DNA of 20,564 bases from IMG/VR virus record IMGVR_UViG_3300049255_000543, positions 1 through 20,564 of that record. The stretch is one strand, 5' to 3'. This document shows, piece after piece, positions 13,785-20,564 of the stretch (position 1 is the stretch's first letter; every line of letters starts with the position of its first letter). A model generated the notes under the pieces. That model was not told where the DNA came from. It made no database searches and saw only the letters and a list, made by a program, of their open reading frames with translations. The translations under genes were made by a program, and so were the position numbers. Origin of the DNA: a virus.

Positions 13785-14909
13785 ATGCAGCTCCCCCTTC
13801 AGACATTCACGTCGCTGGTTCAGAACATGGCGGCGGCGGTGCAAGCGGCCGCAACGCAGTTGATCGACCTCACGGTGGGATCGGTTCTCCGGGCGATCCT
13901 GGAGGCCAATGCATCGGTCGCCCTCTGGATGCAGTGGCTGATACTGCAGGTCCTGCAGATGACCCGTGCTGCGACCAGCTCTGGCGCCGACCTCGACAGC
14001 TGGATGGCCGACATGTCGCTGATCCGCTTGCCGGCGATATCGGCGACGGGGCTTGTCGCCTTCTCGCGCTACACACCAACATCAACGGCGTTGGTGCCGG
14101 CCGGCGCTCTCGTTCGCACCGCGGATGGCGTGCAAACGTTCGTTGTGACAGTCGACACGACCAACTCGGCATGGGCCCCTACGCTCAATGGGTACACGAT
14201 TGCCACGGGGCAGGCCACGCTGACGGTTCCCATTGCCGCGCAATCTCCAGGCAGCGCCGGGAATGTCCTGGCCGGTACTATCACTCTGCTGGCCACGGCG
14301 ATGCCCGGGGTCGACACCGTTACGAATGCTGCGTCAACTCAGGACGGGATGGATCCTGAGAGCGACGCGGCATTCAGACTTCGCTTTGCGAATTACATCA
14401 ATAGCCGGTCTCGCGCGACGATCGCCGCCATCGAGTATGCGATAATGAGTATTCAACAGGGACTGAATTTCGCCGTGGCGCTGAATGTCGACACGACAGG
14501 AAGTCCGCTGGTTGGAAATTTTGTCGTTGCAATCGATGATGGAACCGGATCTCCACCCTCGTCCCTGCTTTCGACAGCGTATGCGGCTGTCGATGCGGTC
14601 CGGCCGATTGGTTCGACATTTTCCGTGCAACCCCCGATCGTGACCCAGGCCAACGTGACATTGACCATATCGGTCATGCCGGCGACCGCGAAGCCGCAAG
14701 TGGTTGGCTTGGTGGCGGCTGCTGTCACGAGCTTTATCAATGCGTTGCCGATCGGGGCCACACTTGCGGTCACGAGACTTGCACAGATTGCGTATGCAAC
14801 CAATCCAGCGATCAACAATGTCACCGCCGTGCAGATCAACGAGGTGACTGCGGATCTTACCGTTGGTACCTCCGGTGTCATCAAAGCCGGCAGCGTGTCG
14901 GTGAACTGA
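13785..14909 (+). CDS. Baseplate wedge protein, gpJ-like
   Basis: This 374-residue protein is of the baseplate J family. The helical N-terminus has VGSVLRAILEANASVALWMQ at about residues 32-51. A beta domain follows, then the conserved DGMDPESDAAFRLRF block at about residues 187-201 and helices with SRATIAAIEYAIMS. The C-terminal half has repeated beta-alpha units and ends VIKAGSVSVN. J-like proteins form the wedge dimer around the hub and transmit the signal for sheath contraction. The gene starts three bases after the W-like gene and is followed by the gpI-like gene after one base. Confidence 0.9.
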   Translation: MQLPLQTFTSLVQNMAAAVQAAATQLIDLTVGSVLRAILEANASVALWMQWLILQVLQMTRAATSSGADLDSWMADMSLIRLPAISATGLVAFSRYTPTSTALVPAGALVRTADGVQTFVVTVDTTNSAWAPTLNGYTIATGQATLTVPIAAQSPGSAGNVLAGTITLLATAMPGVDTVTNAASTQDGMDPESDAAFRLRFANYINSRSRATIAAIEYAIMSIQQGLNFAVALNVDTTGSPLVGNFVVAIDDGTGSPPSSLLSTAYAAVDAVRPIGSTFSVQPPIVTQANVTLTISVMPATAKPQVVGLVAAAVTSFINALPIGATLAVTRLAQIAYATNPAINNVTAVQINEVTADLTVGTSGVIKAGSVSVN

Positions 14910-14910
14910 G

Positions 14911-15585
14911 ATGACGGGCGATCAGAGCGATTTTGCCTCGCGGATACGGGCGGTTCTACCATCGCATTGGTTCGCTGATGATTCGCCGGTCCTGGATAGC
15001 CTGCTTGGGGGACTGGCGGCGGGATGGAGCCAGGCCTATTCGCTCCTTCAATACGTCAAATCCCAATGTCGGATCGCAACGGCTTCCGACGTATGGCTTG
15101 ATATCGTCGCTCAGGACTTCTTCAACGCCGCCATGGTACGTAAGCCCAATGAAAGCGACTCATCATTCCGAACTCGGATCCAACGAGAGCTCTTCCGAGA
15201 ACGCGGGACACGCCATTCTGTCGTCGCGGTCCTTGAGGATCTGACGGGGCGTACACCAATAATCTTCGAGCCTGCATGTTCCTCCGACACAGGGGGATAC
15301 TCGACATTGGCCGGCGACGGCGGAGGCGTCGGTTACGGTGTTGGGGGTGGGTGGGGGAGCCTCTCTCTCCCCTTTCAGTGCTTCATCACGGCGTACCGTC
15401 CCGACAGTGGCGGGATAACGCAGGTGGCAGGGTGGTGTGCGCCCTGTGGCGCCTATGGAGCTGGCACTATCGAATACGCCACGTTGGACATGGTGACGGC
15501 GCAGGTTACCGACGCGGACATCTATGCCGCGATTGCCGGCGTTCTGCCGGTCGGGACGATCGGCTGGACTCAGATCAATAGCTAG
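14911..15585 (+). CDS. Baseplate wedge protein, gpI-like
   Basis: This 224-residue protein follows the gpJ-like gene, as gpI does in P2, and attaches fibres to the wedge in that family. The helical N-terminal half includes WFADDSPVLDSLLGGLAAGW, DVWLDIVAQDFF and FRTRIQRELFRERGTRHSVV. The C-terminal half has a glycine-rich loop (GDGGGVGYGVGGGWGSL, about 133-149) and a TDADIYAAIAGVLPVGTIGW ending. Four Cys residues cluster in the C-terminal half (AC, QCF, WCAPC). The glycine loop is encoded by an unusual G-run tract followed by a C-rich complement, noted separately. Confidence 0.85.
   Translation: MTGDQSDFASRIRAVLPSHWFADDSPVLDSLLGGLAAGWSQAYSLLQYVKSQCRIATASDVWLDIVAQDFFNAAMVRKPNESDSSFRTRIQRELFRERGTRHSVVAVLEDLTGRTPIIFEPACSSDTGGYSTLAGDGGGVGYGVGGGWGSLSLPFQCFITAYRPDSGGITQVAGWCAPCGAYGAGTIEYATLDMVTAQVTDADIYAAIAGVLPVGTIGWTQINS
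15343..15372 (+). other. G-run tract with complementary C-rich arm
   Basis: Runs of 5, 3 and 5 G residues separated by single T bases (15343-15357) are followed by a CT-rich stretch. GGGGAG at 15354-15359 can pair with CTCCCC at 15367-15372. Only three G-runs of three or more are present, so a full four-run quadruplex is not shown. Confidence 0.4.
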
Positions 15586-15605
15586 ATTTCGGTATGGAGT
15601 TTTGA

Positions 15606-16859
15606 ATGGACCGAAACTTTGTTTATCCCGGCAGTATTCCGCTAGATACCGATCTACTTTCGGTAAATCGCAATGCGATGGTGGCTGTCGGTTATCTGGC
15701 GCAGATGATACTTGGATCGTCCACAGTCGTGGACGGCCTTGTTTGCGTACCGACAACGCCCGCGTCGCTGGCTGTCACGGTGGGGCCTGGCAGCATCGCC
15801 GGCATGACCGTCATCGACGCGATCTCCTATGGGTCGCTGCCCGCGGATACGGTAAGCCCATTGGTCAAGATCGGTATCAATACCGCCTCGACGAGCTTTA
15901 CTCTCGCTTGTCCGACGACCTCGGGTCAAGCAATCAACTATCTGATCCAGGCATCGTTTCTGGAAAGCGACGTCAATCCCATCGTTCTACCGTATTACAA
16001 CGCGGCGAATCCCGCGCAACCGTACAGCGGACCCGCGAACTCGGGCGTTCCCCAGAACACCCAGCGCGTACAACGCGTGCAGTTGGAATTGAAGGCTGGC
16101 GCACCAGCGATTGTGGGTCAGCAGCAGACCCCGCCGGTTGATGCGGGTTGGGTCGGTCTGTATGTCGTCGCAGTGAGCTATGGCCAGTCGGCGATCACGG
16201 CCGCGGATATCACCCCGTTTCCGACGGCTCCCTTCCTCGGATGGAAACTGCCTCAGCTGCGGCCCGGCTTTGCGTCGGGTGTCGAGAGTATCACAGCGTC
16301 TGGATCCTTCACGGTGCCCGCGGGTGTGACGCAAGTGGAGGTCGAGCTGTGGGGCGGTGGCGCGGGATCCTATGCGTCATATGGGTCCATTCCCAGTGGC
16401 GGTGGCGCCGGTGGCGGCTACGCACGCAAACGCATCTCCGGGCTTCTCCCCGGGCAGGTCATTCCTGTTACGATTGGTATCGGTGGTAACGGTGGCGCGA
16501 CATCAGGCAGTCCTGCGACGGCCGGGGGCACATCCAGCTTCGGGACCTATGTCAGTGCGACAGGGGGTAGTTTGAATGCTCTGGCATCCATCTCTGCCCC
16601 ATTGAACGGGGCCACACCTGGTGGTGTCGGCGTCGGCGGTGACGTCAATATTGCTGGCTCCTCCGGCCAGGCTGGCGTGCTGAACCAGGGGGGATTGGGC
16701 GGAGCAGCCCCGATGGGCGGAACCCAGAACAGTGGCACGACGGGTGTTTCCGGCAATTTTCCTGGTGGAGGCGCTGCCGGCGCAGGCACGGGCAGCAACA
16801 GTGCAACGCAGTATAACGGCGCATCCGGTGCAGGTGGTCTTGCTGTCGTAAGGTGGTAG
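15606..16859 (+). CDS. Tail fibre protein with glycine-rich tip domain
   Basis: This 417-residue protein is a probable host-recognition fibre. The N-terminal two hundred residues (YPGSIPLDTDLLSVNRNAM and onwards, to FLGWKLPQL) are of a type found in many phages as a baseplate-attachment and shaft region. From about residue 226 a glycine-rich module starts with ASGSFTVPAGVTQVEVELWG and carries repeated GGGAGG, GIGGNGG and GGVGVGG segments before ending GGLAVVRW. This matches glycine-rich domains of phage fibre tips, some of which form polyglycine sandwiches that bind receptors. The binding target is unknown. It starts 20 bases after the gpI-like gene. Confidence 0.85.
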   Translation: MDRNFVYPGSIPLDTDLLSVNRNAMVAVGYLAQMILGSSTVVDGLVCVPTTPASLAVTVGPGSIAGMTVIDAISYGSLPADTVSPLVKIGINTASTSFTLACPTTSGQAINYLIQASFLESDVNPIVLPYYNAANPAQPYSGPANSGVPQNTQRVQRVQLELKAGAPAIVGQQQTPPVDAGWVGLYVVAVSYGQSAITAADITPFPTAPFLGWKLPQLRPGFASGVESITASGSFTVPAGVTQVEVELWGGGAGSYASYGSIPSGGGAGGGYARKRISGLLPGQVIPVTIGIGGNGGATSGSPATAGGTSSFGTYVSATGGSLNALASISAPLNGATPGGVGVGGDVNIAGSSGQAGVLNQGGLGGAAPMGGTQNSGTTGVSGNFPGGGAAGAGTGSNSATQYNGASGAGGLAVVRW

Positions 16860-16981
16860 TCCAGAGGACGCCGCTTCCGTCCACCGAGTATACCGCATGC
16901 GTGGAATGCTCGGCTGACAATTTATCACATATCAACCTGTGTGACCGTTTCGCCCTGTCATGAGGGCGCGGGGAGTGATTG
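16860..16981 (+). other. Intergenic region with three short hairpins
   Basis: This is one of the two longest non-coding gaps. It can form GGACG/CGTCC (16866-16882), CCGAG/CTCGG (16884-16913, enclosing a CGCATGCG palindrome) and CGCCCT/AGGGCG (16951-16968). The last lies just before the GGGGAG ribosome site of the next gene. No T-run or convincing promoter is visible. Confidence 0.4.
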
Positions 16982-17470
16982 ATGTCCACGCCAGCGACTC
17001 ATATCTGGAAGCCCAGTTCCGCACGAACGATCGTGATCGATAGTTTCGTTCCGGTCCCTCGTGGGACCACCGCCGCGGCGCCATCTTTGTTGACCTGGCC
17101 CACGAAAGATCCAGGGGATACACTGGACTATCAGTTGGACATATCGCCGGCCCTGATTGGCAATCAGGGAGATTCCATCGCGACTATCGACATTGGCATA
17201 TCACCGAGCAATCCCGGCGATTTGGCTGCCAACAGTATGGCCGCGGACGGTGCCCGTGCCACCTTCTGGTTTACCGCTGGCCAGAACGGGACGGTCTATA
17301 CCGTCACCATATTGATTACGACGTCGAACGGTAGGACTCTGCAGCGGAGTGTTCTGCTGCCTGTCATTTATCTGTCCGTCCCGAATTACCCTACCGATGT
17401 GCTCGATACTGACGCCGGTGCGGTTGTGACTGACCAGAACGGCAATCCGATCCTGGCGCCATCGTCCTGA
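16982..17470 (+). CDS. Phage fiber-tail adaptor-like protein
   Basis: This 162-residue protein resembles the family annotated as phage fiber-tail adaptor proteins. It has the pattern WPTKDPGDTLDYQLDISPAL at about residues 39-58, then IATIDIGISPSNPGDL (68-83), AARATFWFTAGQ-type strands and TTSNGRTLQRSVLLPV. This Ig-like beta domain is thought to join fibres to the tail, which fits its position between two fibre genes. The ATG at 16982 is preceded by GGGGAG with good spacing; a TTG one codon earlier would add one residue. The product has an extended C-terminus ending in NGNPILAPSS. Confidence 0.75.
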   Translation: MSTPATHIWKPSSARTIVIDSFVPVPRGTTAAAPSLLTWPTKDPGDTLDYQLDISPALIGNQGDSIATIDIGISPSNPGDLAANSMAADGARATFWFTAGQNGTVYTVTILITTSNGRTLQRSVLLPVIYLSVPNYPTDVLDTDAGAVVTDQNGNPILAPSS

Positions 17471-17582
17471 CCTTCCAAGTCCACGATATATAGTCCGAAT
17501 CCGATACGAAGATTATTGTCCAAGCGTAAGGTGGTGTTCCGAGCACTCACTCAACGCAATGCTTTGGGAGCTGCGCGCTATT
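17471..17582 (+). other. Intergenic region before the large fibre gene
   Basis: This AT-richer gap contains a GATATATAG string near 17488 without a clear -35 partner at normal spacing. It ends with a GGGAG at 17566-17570, 12 bases before the preferred ATG. No promoter or terminator can be supported. Confidence 0.4.
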
Positions 17583-20564
17583 ATGCCAACGATCGACGAG
17601 CTGGCACCGGCAACCGCTACAGCTGATACGGACGAATTGCTTGTCAGTCAGGGTGGCATTGCACGCAAGGCGACACGGGCCCAGGTCTTGTCCGGGGTCC
17701 AGCCGACCGTTTCGCTCAACAGTGGATCTCTCTTGGGCCGCCAGAGTGCTGGCACGGGAGGTCCGGAACAGATTGGTATCGGTGCCAACCTGACGCTTTC
17801 CGGTGGCACTTTATCGGCCGCGGCGAGTGCCTTCACCATCGCAAGCCTGCCGGTTGGAAACGTCCCTGGCACAATCGATGATATTCCGATTGGCCAGGCG
17901 GGGACAAACGTCGCCGTCACCTACAGCCAGTTCATGAGCGGGATCTCAGGGCTCTCCAACGTCAATGCCTCGCAATTGATGGTGATTCCGACCGGCTCGA
18001 CAGTGCAGCAAAAGCTGGCCGATTTCGCGGCGGGGGCATTGCCTAAATCCGGCGGCGCCCTGACGGGTTCGCTGACCTTGGCGGCGGATCCGGCAGCCGC
18101 GCTGCAGGCGGCGACGAAGCAGTATGTCGATGCAAGGGTATTGCGTACGGGCGATACCTTGACCGGGCCACTGACGCTTGCCGCGGATCCGTCGCTGCCG
18201 CTACAGGCGGCCACGAAGGAATATGTCGACACACAGACCGGCGGGAGTCTGCCGAAAACCGGCGGCGCGCTGACTGGCGCCTTGACTCTTGCCGCGGATC
18301 CAGCGGCCGCCTTGCAGGCGGCGACGAAACAGTATGTCGATACGAGGGTGTTGCGCACTGGCGATACCCTGACCGGACCGCTTACGCTTGCCGCCGATCC
18401 GACGCAGCCGCTTCAGGCTGCCACGAAGGAGTATGTCGATAACCAGGCAGGCGCCAATCTGTCGAAAGCGGGTGGCACGCTCACGGGTGCCTTGACGCTG
18501 GCGACTGACCCTATGATGCCGCTTCAGGCGGCGACCAAGGAATATGTCGACACCCAGGCAGGCGCCAATCTGTCGAAGGCGGGCGGCACCCTCACAGGTG
18601 CATTGACGCTGGCTGCGGATCCAACGGTCGTATTGCAGGCGGCGACGAAACAATACGTCGATACAAGGGTGCTGCGTACAGGCGATACTCTTACCGGTCC
18701 TCTGACGCTTGCCGCCGACCCGACGCAACCGCTACAGGCGGCCACGAAGGAGTATGTCGACAACCAGGCTGGTGGCAGTCTGCCGAAGGCTGGCGGCACG
18801 CTCACTGGGGCCTTGACGCTTGCCGCAAATCCGACGTCGTCGCTGCAGGCGGCGACCAAGCAATATGTCGACCAACAGGTGGCGACGACCCTTCCACTGG
18901 TGGGCGGCACACTGACAGGGCCGATCAACCTGTCCGCGAACCCGACCAGCGCATTGCAGGCGGCACCCAAACAGTATGTCGACGCGGCGGTCGCCGGGGT
19001 TTTGCCGATTTCAGGCGGATCAATGACCGGCCCACTGTCATTCAATCAGGCGTATACCGGTTCGGCGGCTCCAACCGTACTGACGACGTCACGCCAGCAG
19101 GCGAACGTGGGGGACAGCCCTCTCGTCTATTCCACGATGACGGTTGCCATGTCAGGAGGTGCCGGGTCATCGAATACAAACGCCTTGCTTACGACCAATG
19201 TCGGCAACGTCTTGAATTCCAGCGGTGTCGCATCCGATGGTCCTGGCACCGAGGTGTACTCCTTGGTCTCATACCTGAACTCCTCGGCATTGCGGCCCCT
19301 CGGAGTTGGCGCGGTGGCAGCGCAGCACGTATCGATACAATCTGCGCCGACCCGCAACCTGCCACCCGGCGGCGTGCCGTCCGGTCGTCAGATGGCCCAG
19401 CTATGGGCACTTTGGCTGCCGACGGTCGACAAAACGAATCTACCATCGTCCGTCGCCAACTCGATCACGGCGAACGAATCAGACCTCCAGGCCAACAATG
19501 TTGATGACGCGAATGCGCGATTCGGTCTGCAGCTCGTCGTCAATGAAGCGATCCCTCTGGCGTCGGGTGGGTATCCGCTTGAATGGGCTTACGGCATTCT
19601 CACGACCACGAGTGGGACTGGCCAGTTCAAATGGATGGCCAATCTTCAGGGTAATTATTCAATCGCGGTGATCGATACCCGGAACGCCTTTCCCAATGGA
19701 ACGGCGTTGGCTTATCCCACGATCACCACTTCGTTGACCTCACCCAGCACGACAGTCCACGTCAGCAATGCTATGCCCTTCACGTCAGCCGGCGTGTATG
19801 GGCATCCGGTATCTTCGACCAATACGTCCTCGATCAAAATTGGTGCGGGGACCTATACGCAGGTCGGCTGCAGTCTCGATGGTCCGGGATTGACCTCTGG
19901 TACACTGACGCTGGCGGCCGCGGTCTCGGTCGCCAATGGGGTGTCGGGGAATGTTGTTACCAACACAAGTCGCACGATTTGGATGGCCACCGGCCAGCAG
20001 ATCGCGTTCGATTACGGCGGCACCATCAACGTATTTTATGACACGAGCGTTGGTTCTCTGCATGTCACCAGCCAGCTTATGGCGGATGGGGGGTTTCTAC
20101 TCGATCACGGAAGCGGAACGTCCCTCTATTGGGATAGCTCTGCGTTCTCTTCCGCGGGGGGCGGTCATCTGCAGGGCAATCTGATGGTTACCGGAACCCT
20201 GTATACGCCCAACAGCCTGACGGTAGGTGGCTATTCGACTCTTGCTGGCCCTGTGACCTTCGCAAACTCCGCGACATTCAACAATCTAAGCACGTTTCAA
20301 AATGGCGTGACGATGAATGGCGGGCTTTCAGTGGCGTCGGGGACCCTGTCAGCCAAGAACGGTCTGTCAGTCAGCGGCGGAAACCTCACCATCCCTATCT
20401 TTACGATTGCGACTCTGCCGACGGCAGCGTCCGGCACGCTCGCCTATGTCAGCAACGGTCGCAAAGTGGGTGAGGCATCCGGCAGTGGCACCGGTGTACT
20501 CGCCGTAGGAAGCAGCGCCGGTCAATGGATATCTGTCATGAGCGGAACGGTAGTATCCGCCTAG
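17583..20564 (+). CDS. Large tail fibre protein with tandem stalk repeats
   Basis: This 993-residue protein is a long host-recognition fibre. The N-terminus (MPTIDELAPATATADTDELL) is a conserved attachment segment. Residues 153-473 hold nine tandem 33- or 37-residue repeats of the phage fibre repeat type, with GGxLTGxLTL and LQAATKxYVD cores, which probably form a trimeric stalk. A tenth, broken copy (LPISGGSMTGPLSF) leads into a large domain of unknown fold (about 490-850). Towards the end, short beta repeats (SLTVGGYSTLAGPVTF and similar) suggest a triple-stranded beta helix. The last 50 residues (TIATLPTAASGTLAYVSNGR and onwards) resemble a conserved fibre end domain. An upstream in-frame ATG at 17559 lacks a ribosome site; 17583 fits the conserved N-terminus. 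The stop codon is the last base of the window. Confidence 0.88.
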   Translation: MPTIDELAPATATADTDELLVSQGGIARKATRAQVLSGVQPTVSLNSGSLLGRQSAGTGGPEQIGIGANLTLSGGTLSAAASAFTIASLPVGNVPGTIDDIPIGQAGTNVAVTYSQFMSGISGLSNVNASQLMVIPTGSTVQQKLADFAAGALPKSGGALTGSLTLAADPAAALQAATKQYVDARVLRTGDTLTGPLTLAADPSLPLQAATKEYVDTQTGGSLPKTGGALTGALTLAADPAAALQAATKQYVDTRVLRTGDTLTGPLTLAADPTQPLQAATKEYVDNQAGANLSKAGGTLTGALTLATDPMMPLQAATKEYVDTQAGANLSKAGGTLTGALTLAADPTVVLQAATKQYVDTRVLRTGDTLTGPLTLAADPTQPLQAATKEYVDNQAGGSLPKAGGTLTGALTLAANPTSSLQAATKQYVDQQVATTLPLVGGTLTGPINLSANPTSALQAAPKQYVDAAVAGVLPISGGSMTGPLSFNQAYTGSAAPTVLTTSRQQANVGDSPLVYSTMTVAMSGGAGSSNTNALLTTNVGNVLNSSGVASDGPGTEVYSLVSYLNSSALRPLGVGAVAAQHVSIQSAPTRNLPPGGVPSGRQMAQLWALWLPTVDKTNLPSSVANSITANESDLQANNVDDANARFGLQLVVNEAIPLASGGYPLEWAYGILTTTSGTGQFKWMANLQGNYSIAVIDTRNAFPNGTALAYPTITTSLTSPSTTVHVSNAMPFTSAGVYGHPVSSTNTSSIKIGAGTYTQVGCSLDGPGLTSGTLTLAAAVSVANGVSGNVVTNTSRTIWMATGQQIAFDYGGTINVFYDTSVGSLHVTSQLMADGGFLLDHGSGTSLYWDSSAFSSAGGGHLQGNLMVTGTLYTPNSLTVGGYSTLAGPVTFANSATFNNLSTFQNGVTMNGGLSVASGTLSAKNGLSVSGGNLTIPIFTIATLPTAASGTLAYVSNGRKVGEASGSGTGVLAVGSSAGQWISVMSGTVVSA
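18039..19001 (+). repeat. Nine tandem coding repeats in the fibre stalk
   Basis: Unit boundaries are 18039, 18138, 18249, 18348, 18459, 18570, 18669, 18780 and 18891, with unit lengths of 99 or 111 bases. Units 1-2, 3-4 and 6-7 form a higher-order 210-base pair: a short GGALTG-type unit ending in KQYVDxR, then a long VLRTGDTLTG-type unit ending in KEYVD. Units 5, 8 and 9 are single long units. A degenerate tenth copy starts at 19002. Confidence 0.92.

Noticed and set aside
16913-16945. CTGACA followed by an AT-rich stretch as a possible promoter before the adaptor gene
   Set aside because: No -10-like hexamer occurs at the required spacing; the AT-rich part falls in the spacer.
17460-17500. 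Possible promoter around GATATATAG in the gap before the large fibre gene
   Set aside because: No credible -35 element at 16-18 bases upstream; the AT-rich string alone is not enough.
18039-19001. Tandem repeats as a CRISPR array or diversity-generating cassette
   Set aside because: Units are in-frame protein repeats without unique spacers, and no template repeat, reverse transcriptase or cas gene is present.
20542-20560. GCGGA/TCCGC hairpin at the end of the last fibre gene
   Set aside because: It is a 5-bp stem inside the final codons and the window ends before any T-run could be seen, so a terminator cannot be supported.

Overview
The window is one continuous morphogenesis cluster of a tailed phage with a contractile (myovirus-type) tail, most likely a prophage or temperate phage. 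All 23 genes lie on the + strand, packed head to tail. Many starts overlap the preceding stop by 1 to 4 bases, and no gap is longer than about 122 bases. The GC-rich codon use and the style of the tail-fibre and baseplate proteins suggest an alphaproteobacterial host, possibly an Acetobacteraceae member. That host guess is inference, because the window holds no host gene, integrase, att site, tRNA or rRNA. It starts exactly at the terminase ATG and ends exactly at the stop codon of the large fibre gene.

Head region (1-6844): large terminase, portal, a GP20-like scaffold protein, major capsid protein, a small decoration-like protein, and three connector or neck proteins. No prohead protease is recognisable. 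Tail region (6859-10853): a 49-residue protein, tail sheath, tail tube, a tail assembly chaperone with a -1 frameshifted extension, an HK97 gp10-like protein, and an unusually short tape-measure-like protein. Baseplate region (10868-15585): gpU-like, LysM/gpX-like, gpD-like hub, gpV-like spike, gpW/gp25-like wedge, gpJ-like and gpI-like proteins, in the P2-type order. Fibre region (15606-20564): a fibre with a glycine-rich tip domain, a fiber-tail adaptor-like protein, and a 993-residue fibre with nine tandem stalk repeats.

The genes form a complete assembly line. Terminase packages DNA through the portal into a scaffolded capsid. Connectors close the head. Tube and sheath polymerise to a length set by the tape measure and its chaperone. 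The baseplate carries the puncturing spike and the fibres. Lysis, lysogeny and replication genes are not in the window.

The most notable non-coding signals are: a textbook -1 frameshift cassette (GGGAAAC at 9352-9358, a 6-base spacer, and an 8-bp perfect stem at 9365-9372/9406-9413); a 14-bp perfect inverted repeat inside the small gene after the capsid gene (4765-4802); possible sequestration of the capsid Shine-Dalgarno sequence; and fibre repeats with identical protein but heavily diverged synonymous codons. I see no CRISPR array, insertion sequence, convincing promoter or canonical rho-independent terminator.
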